From positions 106,478 through 170,477 of the forward strand of contig NZ_JAYGII010000004.1 of NCBI RefSeq assembly GCF_034931365.1: a stretch of 64,000 nucleotides of DNA. The letters run 5' to 3'. Positions 17,033 through 24,435 of the stretch are shown here, piece after piece. The notes beneath the pieces are model-generated. The model worked only from the letters and a program-made list of their open reading frames with translations, was not told the origin of the DNA and ran no database searches. The DNA comes from Natronospira elongata (lineage in GTDB: Bacteria > Pseudomonadota > Gammaproteobacteria > Natronospirales > Natronospiraceae). Position numbers and translations under genes: made by a program. Every line of letters starts with the position of its first letter. The first letter of the stretch is position 1.

Positions 17033-18775
17033 TTGAGCCTATTGCTGACCGGAATCGGCGTTTCCAGGGGCATCGTCATCGGCCAGGCCCACGTGGCCGA
17101 TGGCGAACCCATGGAGATTCTGGAGTACAACCTGCCTCGCGCCGAAATCGGCAGCGAGGTGGAGCGCTTTCATCAGGCACGGGAATCAGCCAAGGCTCAA
17201 CTACAGAACGTTCGCAAGCAGATTCCCACCGACGCACCCGCCGAGATCGGTGCCTTCATCGATACCCACCTGCTGATGCTCGACGACGAAGCCTTGTCCG
17301 AGGCAGTGGCAAGAATCATTCGGCAGGAGCAGTGCAATGCGGAATGGGCCCTGCAGGCTCAGCGGGACGAGCTGGTGGCCGTTTTTGACCAGATGGAGGA
17401 CCCCTACCTCCGTACCCGCAGGGATGACGTGGATCACGTGGTCAGCCGGGTCCAGCGTCTGCTGATGCGGGGAGACGATATCTGGGACGAGGAAAAATCA
17501 CGGGCCGGTGCTTACCCCATCCTGGTTGCCGAGGACGTCTCCCCCGCCGACGTGGTCCTGATGCAGAGTCGAGGCATTCGGGCACTGATCACCGAGTCCG
17601 GCGGCCCCCTCTCCCACACCAGCATTCTAGCCCGAAGCCTCGGCATCCCTGCCGTTGTGGGCCTCCACCGCGCACGGCAGCTTTTGCGGGACGGCGAATC
17701 CCTGATCATTGACGGTCTAAAGGGCGCCGTATTTGCCAACCCGGGCGAACGCGAGGTGGCCTACTATCGGCACAAGCGTCGCGAATTGTTCAAGCACGTC
17801 CGGGAGCTGAAAGGCTTGCGAGGCGAACCTGCCTGCACCCTGGACGGCACTCGCATTCAGCTTCTGGCCAACATTGAGCTTCCCGAAGACCTGCGCCTGT
17901 TCCGAAAGACCGGCGGCGACGGCATCGGCCTGTATCGCACCGAGTTCCTCTACATGAATCGCCCGGACTTTCCCGATGAGGAGGAGCAGTACCGCAGCTA
18001 CCTGGAAATACTGGCTCAGGCCGACGGCATGCCGGTCACCATCCGAACCCTGGACCTGGGTGCCGACAAAAGACTGATTGGCCGTGAGACCGGGCCCGAC
18101 GATGGCCATAACCCGGCGCTCGGGCTTCGTGGCATTCGCTACAGCCTGAGCGAGCCGGGCATCTTCCTCAAGCAATTGCGGGCCCTGCTACGGGCATCGG
18201 CTGATGCACCGCTGCGGATCATGTTGCCGCTGGTCGCCACCACCCAGGAAGTCCTGCAGGCCCAGCAGATGATCGAAGTGGCCAAGCAAAGCCTGGATGC
18301 GCGCGGCCAGGATTATGACCCCGCCATCCCGGTGGGCGCCATGATCGAGGTCCCCTCTGCGGCCCTCACGGCCCATCAGATCGCCCGCCATGTGGACTTT
18401 CTGTCCATTGGCACCAACGACCTGATCCAGTACACCCTGGCCATCGACCGGGTGGATGATCACGTCAACTATCTTTACGATCCCGTCCATCCTTCGGTGC
18501 TGAAGCTGATCTCCACCACCCTGCAGGCGGGCCGGCGTGCGGGCATCCCGGTATCCATGTGTGGCGAGATGGCCGGTGATCCCCAGTACACCCGGCTATT
18601 GCTGGGCCTGGGCCTGCGGGACTTTTCCATGCACCCTTCCACCTTGCTGGAGGTCAAGCGGGTGATCACGCGCACCGATCTCAAGGAGCTGGGCGGCCGT
18701 ACCCGCGGCTTCCTGCGCAATACCGATCCTGACCGCGCCCCCGACCTGCTGCGCCGCCTCAACGCGCTGCACTAA
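17033..18775 (+). CDS. ptsI: Phosphoenolpyruvate-protein phosphotransferase (enzyme I)
   Basis: PEP-dependent enzyme I that phosphorylates HPr/NPr. The 580 residues show the N-terminal start GIGVSRGIVIGQAHV, the phospho-histidine H195 in GGPLSHTSILARS, the PEP-binding IGLYRTEFLYMNR and IGTNDLIQYTLA, and the active-site Cys in SMCGEMAGDP. It has no N-terminal GAF domain, so it is ptsI-like rather than ptsP, although it is paired with the nitrogen-type HPr. The start is a TTG at 17033 with GAGGGG upstream. Confidence 0.95.
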   Translation: MSLLLTGIGVSRGIVIGQAHVADGEPMEILEYNLPRAEIGSEVERFHQARESAKAQLQNVRKQIPTDAPAEIGAFIDTHLLMLDDEALSEAVARIIRQEQCNAEWALQAQRDELVAVFDQMEDPYLRTRRDDVDHVVSRVQRLLMRGDDIWDEEKSRAGAYPILVAEDVSPADVVLMQSRGIRALITESGGPLSHTSILARSLGIPAVVGLHRARQLLRDGESLIIDGLKGAVFANPGEREVAYYRHKRRELFKHVRELKGLRGEPACTLDGTRIQLLANIELPEDLRLFRKTGGDGIGLYRTEFLYMNRPDFPDEEEQYRSYLEILAQADGMPVTIRTLDLGADKRLIGRETGPDDGHNPALGLRGIRYSLSEPGIFLKQLRALLRASADAPLRIMLPLVATTQEVLQAQQMIEVAKQSLDARGQDYDPAIPVGAMIEVPSAALTAHQIARHVDFLSIGTNDLIQYTLAIDRVDDHVNYLYDPVHPSVLKLISTTLQAGRRAGIPVSMCGEMAGDPQYTRLLLGLGLRDFSMHPSTLLEVKRVITRTDLKELGGRTRGFLRNTDPDRAPDLLRRLNALH

Positions 18776-18892
18776 TGGCCGTGCGGAGGGGCGCCACTTA
18801 ATGGGGAGCTTAGGCTCCTTGCATTTCTCCTCTGCTCTGAGGTTCGCTTTCAATAAGCTAGTGCCCATCGATACCGATGACGGTTGCGTCCC

Positions 18893-19003
18893 GGCTTCGG
18901 TCCTGGTGGGCTTGCTCAGGTTCGCCGTGAACCCATCCCTAGGGGCTCTGGGTTCGCCATCCTGGCTCACACAGCCCTGAGCAAGCCCACCAGGACCGAA
19001 GCC
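18893..19003 (-). repeat. 111-bp hairpin element, copy A (28-bp stem, 55-nt loop)
   Basis: Left arm 18893-18920 (GGCTTCGGTCCTGGTGGGCT...) and right arm 18976-19003 are perfect reverse complements over 28 bp. They enclose a 55-nt loop (18921-18975) that has an inner GAACCC/GGGTTC stem. Read on the minus strand the loop contains TGTGTGAGCCAGGATGGCGA and nearly equals the loop of copy B at 27424-27478. The outer flanks CAAAGGTA and GGGACGCAACCGTCA are also shared with copy B. Confidence 0.9.
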
Positions 19004-19085
19004 TACCTTTGTTGGGGGTCACCTGGGCAGTGCTAGTGGAGGGTTTGGTTCTGTCTTATGCCTTGGCGCCATCCGGAGGCTTTTG

Positions 19086-19159
19086 ATCGCGAATGAATTC
19101 GCTCCCACGGTGCCATTAGTGTATGACGAAGCCACCGTGGGAGCGGATTTATCCGCGAT
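19086..19159. repeat. REP doublet (REPIN-like), left copy
   Basis: Two inverted REP-type palindromes face each other: ATCGCGAATGAATTCGCTCC at the left and GGAGCGGATTTATCCGCGAT at the right, 74 bp in all. The GGAGCGGATTTATCCGCG core is like the REP sequences of Pseudomonas and Xanthomonas relatives. A second doublet of the same length lies at 27237-27310. Confidence 0.8.
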
Positions 19160-19226
19160 TAGCCGGACCGAATCAAAGGCAATCTGCTCGAATCTCTGAA
19201 TGGGTCATCAGCAAGCGCTGCCCAAC

Positions 19227-21530
19227 CTAATCCTGATGAACCGCAAAGACAAAGTCCACATCGGTGCCCGTGTCACCGCTCAGGTGGAGTTCATAGTCAC
19301 CAGGAGGCAGGTCGTCGACTGTCAGGCGACGGCCATTGCCGTGAGTGGGGTGGGCCACGGTGTCGCCATCACTGTTACGCAGCTCATACGCCAGATCCTG
19401 GTTCCCGGGATTGTAGGTCAGCTGCACCTTGAGCTCTTCACAGGCAAGGCTGAAAGCAATGGACTTGCCGCTATCACCTTCACGATAAACCCCGGGTAAC
19501 CGTTCCCGGATCCCCTGCTCGGGACAGGCCGTGCCCTCGCCATTATCGGCATCATCGTCACCGTTACCGTCGCCGTTGTCGCCTAACTCGCCGACTCGGA
19601 AATCCCGGCCCGAGGCGGAGTCGGCATTGAGCAGCAAGCCGCCGGTAAAACTTGTGCCGATCAGAATCTGGCTGTTGGCCTGAGTGCCGGTGGAAACGGT
19701 ATCGAAGACATCAAAGCCCACGGCTTCATTGATCTTTTCAAGACCCAGGCGGATGACAATGCGGTTGCCCGTCATCTGTCCGTCATCGGCCTCGCCAATG
19801 GTTTCCTGGTTGCGGGTGCCGGTGTCCAGCACAGTGAAGCGGCCGTAGGCATATTCCGCCTGGCCCAGTTCATTGATACTGGCGGTGACAAACAGCTCCG
19901 TATCACTGAAGAAGGAACTCATGGTCCAGCGGTTGTTGGGCGTACGTTCGTCCAGGTCAGCCACCTCAAGGGTGTAGACCAATGCATTGGCGTCGGCATC
20001 GTAATAAAAACGACCACTGAGGATGTCCTGGGCCTGGGTTCCGGTCTGGTCGCCCCGGACATCCACGATCTCGGGCGTGTCCGGTCCCGGCATCAGATCG
20101 AAGGCCGGGCTCACGGCCGACAGGCCGATGGCCTCGCGCACAGCGTTGTGGGCATCCACATAGCCAGCGCCCACCACCCGTTCCTCGAAGGGCATGGGAT
20201 TGGCCGAGCCCCTCAGAATCAGCATGATCTCTTCCGGCGTCAGGGCCGGATTGGCCTCCAGCATCAGGGCGATGACACCGGCCACATGGGGTGCGGCAAA
20301 GCTGGTGCCCTGGGAGGTGGTGTAGAAAGGCAGAAAGCCCGGCGGAATATCGGTGTCCTGCAACAGCGCCGTGCCCGCCAGATTGGTGAGACCAGCGCCC
20401 TTGCTGCGCACGCTCTTGATGTTGACCCCGGGCGCGGTGATGTCAGGGCGCAGATTGGGCGCCTGTTCCGGATCGGCCGGGTGGGGGGCCGCCTCGCGGT
20501 CACTGCCATTATCCATGCCGCGGGAAGAAAAACCGGCCGGACTGCCCAGGCCTTCCTTCTGCCCCGCCGCCACCGAGATCACCCAGGGGGCCACGGCCAG
20601 GCGGTTGATCGCACCGGGCGCATCACCGCTGTTGCCGGCGGCAAAGACCACGGCAATATGCTGATCATTCATCATCCGCGTGCCCACATTGATGGGATCG
20701 TAGGGATCGTAATTGTCCGCCTCGCCCAGATCGGAGCCGAAGGAATTGTTGACCACGCGGATGTTGTAGACATCCTGGTTGGCGAGAATCCAGTCATAGG
20801 TCTGCACAATGGCGAAAGTGGATAAGCCGGCATCATTGCCCGCGTTGAGCCCAATCAGATCTGCCCCGGGCGCCACACCGGCATAGAACCCTGCTGAAGC
20901 GGCCCCGGTGCCACCGGTCACGCCGGCGACAAAGGTGCCGTGGCCACCTTCAATATCGGTGTGCGGGGAGTCCTCAACCGCGATGGGGGGCACCAGCTCG
21001 CTGGGGAAATTCAAGGGCACATCGGCGAGAGGGAAATAGACATTCTGAACCACGTTCTCCCCCAGGCGCAGATCCGAGTGGGTGGCATCCACACCGGTAT
21101 CCACCACGGCCACGCCGATGCCCTGGCCGGAGACCGGCAGGCCCATGTTGGCCGTCTGCACATCGCGGTCGCGAATCAGCGCTTCCAGGCCGATAAAGGC
21201 ACGGCTGGCATTGGTATAGGGCTGATGGATGCGATTGCCGTAGATGGAGACCACACCGGGCAGGTTTTGCAGCTGACTCAGCTGAAGCCCTGTTGCCTGC
21301 ACCAGCACCATGGGCAGCTCATTGAGTACCACTCCGGCGGTGACCCCCGCCATGACCAGGCTGTCGAGGGTCTGCTGCCCGACATCGTCCTCGAAGCTGA
21401 TCACCATCTCATGCAGGGCCAGAGGCGCAGCCGCGGCCTCGGCTTCCAGCACCGGGTCCAGGCTGGGCTGGGCCTGCACGGGGAAAACAATCACCAGGGA
21501 CAGCAGTATTGCCAGAATGTAGGGACGCAT
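19227..21530 (-). CDS. Secreted subtilisin-like serine protease (S8) with C-terminal PPC-like domain
   Basis: Extracellular protease of 767 residues. It has a signal peptide (1-20, ending VQA), an I9-like propeptide (about 40-105), and an S8 catalytic domain with D144 (VVDTGVDATHSDL), H197 (GGHGTFVAG), oxyanion N300 (FAAGNSG) and S410 (QGTSFAAPHVAG). A middle beta-rich region (about 470-660) follows, then an acidic Gly/Asn/Asp linker, and a final domain resembling bacterial pre-peptidase C-terminal domains (LPPGDYELHLSGD). The linker and acidic surface suit salt. It shares the catalytic core with the two upstream subtilases but lacks their SLH-like tail. A GGGTTTTCCC dyad stands 91 bp upstream of its start. 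Confidence 0.93.
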   Translation of the reverse strand: MRPYILAILLSLVIVFPVQAQPSLDPVLEAEAAAAPLALHEMVISFEDDVGQQTLDSLVMAGVTAGVVLNELPMVLVQATGLQLSQLQNLPGVVSIYGNRIHQPYTNASRAFIGLEALIRDRDVQTANMGLPVSGQGIGVAVVDTGVDATHSDLRLGENVVQNVYFPLADVPLNFPSELVPPIAVEDSPHTDIEGGHGTFVAGVTGGTGAASAGFYAGVAPGADLIGLNAGNDAGLSTFAIVQTYDWILANQDVYNIRVVNNSFGSDLGEADNYDPYDPINVGTRMMNDQHIAVVFAAGNSGDAPGAINRLAVAPWVISVAAGQKEGLGSPAGFSSRGMDNGSDREAAPHPADPEQAPNLRPDITAPGVNIKSVRSKGAGLTNLAGTALLQDTDIPPGFLPFYTTSQGTSFAAPHVAGVIALMLEANPALTPEEIMLILRGSANPMPFEERVVGAGYVDAHNAVREAIGLSAVSPAFDLMPGPDTPEIVDVRGDQTGTQAQDILSGRFYYDADANALVYTLEVADLDERTPNNRWTMSSFFSDTELFVTASINELGQAEYAYGRFTVLDTGTRNQETIGEADDGQMTGNRIVIRLGLEKINEAVGFDVFDTVSTGTQANSQILIGTSFTGGLLLNADSASGRDFRVGELGDNGDGNGDDDADNGEGTACPEQGIRERLPGVYREGDSGKSIAFSLACEELKVQLTYNPGNQDLAYELRNSDGDTVAHPTHGNGRRLTVDDLPPGDYELHLSGDTGTDVDFVFAVHQD

Positions 21531-21620
21531 GGCATGACCTCGTAATGATTTCTCGGGACTGTAGCCAGTGTCGGTCCCTGCGTGGTCGACACCAATAGGG
21601 GCGATCCCTCAGCCGGGACC

Positions 21621-21630
21621 GGGAAAACCC
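21621..21630 (-). promoter_or_regulatory. GGGTTTTCCC dyad upstream of subtilase 1
   Basis: The minus strand reads TGAGGGTTTTCCCGG. The 10-bp GGGTTTTCCC core lies 91 bp from the start codon at 21530. The same core precedes the other two subtilase genes, so it is probably a regulator-binding site. No strong -10 can be assigned here. Confidence 0.5.
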
Positions 21631-21708
21631 TCATGGAGGAACCTCTGATTGACTCATTCGCACCCGCAGGGGTGGCCGGGCCGGATCGCCGACTGCAGCG
21701 CTTACGCT

Positions 21709-24174
21709 TCAGTCGCTCTGGCTGAATCGGTCAAGCAGATTCACCGCCGAGAGGGCATATTCCGCGCGGGTCAGGACATCGCCCGGACGGAAATGGGCCC
21801 GGATGGTCGGTTCCAGCTCGAAAGGACCCTGCTCAAGGCTGTAATCCACGTGCATGAGCCGGAAATCCAGGGCGAGCTGGACATGCCCCTTGAGTTCGGC
21901 GGGAATGGCATCGTCATCCTCCAGCGCCACCCGCTCGCCAAGAACCTCGACGGTCACCGGCTCATCGCCGAGATTGTCACGAACAGCCTGGGCCTCGGCC
22001 TGCAGCCCCAGGGTCTGGATCAGGGAATAGGCCAGCTCGGCCCGCTCGACCACGCCGTCGGGGTCAAACGCGGTATCCGATTGAACCGGCACCACTGCAT
22101 CCTGTGTATGACGTAGATCGCGTTGCGCGGCCCCGCGAACACTGACGGCCTCGGCAGTGGCGAGATCCAGGCCACCCACATCCAACAGGGAATCACTGCC
22201 GTCGCTGGGCCGGAACTGACGGATGCCACCACCCTGGGTCAGATAGTCAGCCAGTTCCGCCCGGGTCAGTGCCTGATCCGGCTCGTAATTGCCGCCGACA
22301 CGGGCGTCCAGCAGCCGTTCGGCCACGCCCTGCTCGATCAAGCCCTGGGCGGGATGACCATCAATGTCGTTGAGGCCGGTGAAACCCTCCACCCGCATGA
22401 AATCAACGCTCGCATTCACCGTGCCCGGCAGGCCGACACCATTGGTCAGGCCCAGGGGATCAAGGGCCACGCCGGAAACAGCACCAATGCCGCGAGCCTC
22501 GATCTGCCATTCCCCCGGCACGGCCGGAGCGGTGACGGCGATGCTCGGCCCGAGCAGGGGCAGAGAGACACCGGACCCATAGCGATTGCCATCCGGATCG
22601 GTAAGAACAATGGCCACGGTGTTATCGGACGCATTGGCGGTGGCGATCACGGTGGACAGCCCCGCTTCCACATGGAAGGTTTCCGGCCCGGAATCCAGCA
22701 GGGGATCATATTCCAGGGCGAAATCGGGGCCTTCGATGCGCGACTGCTGCACCTCGGCGTTGAAGTCACGGTTCAAGGTCTGGGTCAGGCCATAGTCATC
22801 ACGGATACCAGCTGCCGCGATCACGGCAGCATGGGCATTGACCATGCCGGCACCCACTTCCCAGTCTTCACGGCCGGGCATATTGGTCGCGGTATCCTCG
22901 AGAATCCGGATGATGTCCGACCAGTGCAGCTGGGGATTGGCTTCCAGCATCAGCGCCACGATGCCGGCCACCACCGGCCCGGACATGGAGGTGCCGCTCA
23001 TGTAGGCGTAATGGGCATCCTTGGGGTCAAGCAGAGACAGCACACCGCTGTTGGCCATGGCCGAAATGATATCCACGCCGGGGGCGACCACGGTGGGACG
23101 GTCCACCCATTCGAAGACCTCGCCATCCACCTCGACGGTGCCACCGCCGCCGCGCTTGCCGCGGGAGGAGAAATCCGCCAGGGTGCCATCCTTGTTGGCG
23201 GCACCCACCCGGACGATCCAGGGGGCCTTCATGAAGCTGCCGCCGATGGTGTCCTCGCCGGAACCGGAGTTACCCGCGGAGAAGACCACCATCACGTTAC
23301 GGTCCGCCAGACGCTTGGTGGCAATGGCGGTGGGATGGTCCGGATCAAAATCGTTTCCGGCGTCACCCGGGCTGCCCCAGGAGTTCTGGATAACCCGGAT
23401 GTTGTAGCGGAACTGGTTGACCAGCGCGTAATCGAAGGCGCCAATGGTATCCACCAGCAGCAGTACCGCCCCCGAACCGTAACCAATCAAATCCGCGCCC
23501 GGGGCCATGCCGGCATGCTCGCCACCGGAAGCGGCGCCGGTACCGGCAATGGTGCCTGCCACATGGGTGCCGTGGCCGCTAGCGATATCGGTGTCCGGCA
23601 CATCTTCCACCCAGGTGATGGGCAGCATGCCATCGACGGCGTTCAGGTTGGTGGTGCCGAAGACGTTCTGTACCGTCTTGTCACCGAACGTGAGATCCGG
23701 GTGGGTGGCATCAATGCCGGAGTCATTCACCATCACCCCGATGCCGGCCCCGGAATACGGCAGGCCCATGGCATTGCGCAGATTGACATCACTGCGCATC
23801 CTTTCCACGCCGGTCAGATCCCGGGCATCCCTATTGCTATAGCTCAATTCCTTGTTGAAATAGATCGACCGCACCTGATCCTTCTCGGCAAGGGCGGCGA
23901 TCTGACTGGGTGTGGCCACGGCCGCTGCCATGGGCAGGGCCTGGAAGTGCACACCCGACAGTCCCAGGGATTCCAGCAGCGAAACCTGCTCCTCACCCAG
24001 GGGACCATCGCTGTCAAAGCTGACAATCACTTCCGCGGTATCCTGAGGGCCCAACTGATCCAGTTTGGCTTCCAGCGCCGGTCCCAATACCGTTGCGCTC
24101 GCGGTAGCCGGCAGGGCCGTGATGGCCGCGGCCAGGCCCAGCAGTCGCAACCGCATTGAACTTTGATTTAACAT
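21709..24174 (-). CDS. Secreted subtilisin-like serine protease (S8) with three SLH-like repeats
   Basis: Protease of 821 residues. It has a signal peptide (about 1-27), an I9-type propeptide (45-108), and an S8 domain with D151 (VNDSGIDATHPDL), H201 (SGHGTHVAG), N302 (FSAGNSG) and S396 (SGTSMSGPVVAG). A beta-sandwich region (about 460-600) follows. The last ~215 residues hold three repeats resembling surface-layer homology domains (about 603-648, 665-722, 755-815), with YEPDQALTRAELADYL, FDPDGVVERAELAYSL and FRPGDVLTRAEYAL. The ATG at 24174 has GGAGG 7 bases upstream. It is a tandem paralogue of 24436-26916. SLH repeats usually tether proteins to cell-wall polymers; their role here is inferred. 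Confidence 0.92.
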   Translation of the reverse strand: MLNQSSMRLRLLGLAAAITALPATASATVLGPALEAKLDQLGPQDTAEVIVSFDSDGPLGEEQVSLLESLGLSGVHFQALPMAAAVATPSQIAALAEKDQVRSIYFNKELSYSNRDARDLTGVERMRSDVNLRNAMGLPYSGAGIGVMVNDSGIDATHPDLTFGDKTVQNVFGTTNLNAVDGMLPITWVEDVPDTDIASGHGTHVAGTIAGTGAASGGEHAGMAPGADLIGYGSGAVLLLVDTIGAFDYALVNQFRYNIRVIQNSWGSPGDAGNDFDPDHPTAIATKRLADRNVMVVFSAGNSGSGEDTIGGSFMKAPWIVRVGAANKDGTLADFSSRGKRGGGGTVEVDGEVFEWVDRPTVVAPGVDIISAMANSGVLSLLDPKDAHYAYMSGTSMSGPVVAGIVALMLEANPQLHWSDIIRILEDTATNMPGREDWEVGAGMVNAHAAVIAAAGIRDDYGLTQTLNRDFNAEVQQSRIEGPDFALEYDPLLDSGPETFHVEAGLSTVIATANASDNTVAIVLTDPDGNRYGSGVSLPLLGPSIAVTAPAVPGEWQIEARGIGAVSGVALDPLGLTNGVGLPGTVNASVDFMRVEGFTGLNDIDGHPAQGLIEQGVAERLLDARVGGNYEPDQALTRAELADYLTQGGGIRQFRPSDGSDSLLDVGGLDLATAEAVSVRGAAQRDLRHTQDAVVPVQSDTAFDPDGVVERAELAYSLIQTLGLQAEAQAVRDNLGDEPVTVEVLGERVALEDDDAIPAELKGHVQLALDFRLMHVDYSLEQGPFELEPTIRAHFRPGDVLTRAEYALSAVNLLDRFSQSD

Positions 24175-24224
24175 GACCAACCTCCGTAATGATGAAAACG
24201 CACACGCCCGGGGGCATGCCATGC

Positions 24225-24269
24225 AGTAGAGCAAGTGCAGGGTGCTTGCCGACAGAGGGGAAAACCCCC
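24225..24269 (-). promoter_or_regulatory. GGGGGTTTTCCCC dyad and -10-like element of subtilase 2
   Basis: The minus strand has CTGGGGGTTTTCCCC (core 24257-24269). After 26 bases comes TGC-TCTACT (24225-24230), an extended -10-like sequence. This would centre the dyad near -45, a usual activator position. The core lies 83 bp upstream of the start codon. Confidence 0.5.
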
Positions 24270-24320
24270 AGCCGGACAAATGCTTTCCCCTACGGACCCT
24301 TTTGTCTGAGTCAGAGGTTC

Positions 24321-24357
24321 CATAAAACGACCCGACTCCCCTGGGGGAAGCCGGGCC
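24321..24357 (-). terminator. Probable rho-independent terminator after subtilase 3
   Basis: On the minus strand an imperfect GC hairpin (CCCGGCTTCCCC / GGGGAGTCGGG) is followed by TCGTTTTATG. It lies 80-115 bases past the stop of the gene at 24436 and before the promoter of the next subtilase, so the two genes probably have separate transcripts. Confidence 0.5.
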
Positions 24358-24435
24358 GTACATTGGCGGATCATCGGGGGGGGTTGCTGGTGTGGCTGAC
24401 CCGCCAAAGTCCTTTACGGGATTGTTGGAGCCCTC

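Larger units (their letters stand above)
18875..19216 (+). repeat. Left copy of the long direct repeat flanking the subtilase genes
   Basis: This block matches 27131-27367 in the same orientation. Shared stretches include TGCGTCCCGGCTTCGGTCC, GTGCTAGTGGAGGG, TTGGTTCTGTCTTAT, TCCGGAGGCTTTTGATCGCG and GCGGATTTATCCGCGAT. The left copy contains a complete 111-bp hairpin that the right copy lacks at the corresponding place. Similarity stops about 10 bases before the subtilase stop codon at 19227. Confidence 0.85.
18776..19226. other. 451-bp gap after ptsI holding a hairpin element and a REP doublet
   Basis: No coding sequence is supported. The first ~100 bp include a small stem-loop (GGAGC-TTAG-GCTCC near 18805-18818, then TTGCATTT) that may end ptsI transcription. 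From 18875 onward the gap is the left copy of the long dispersed repeat described separately. Confidence 0.7.
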
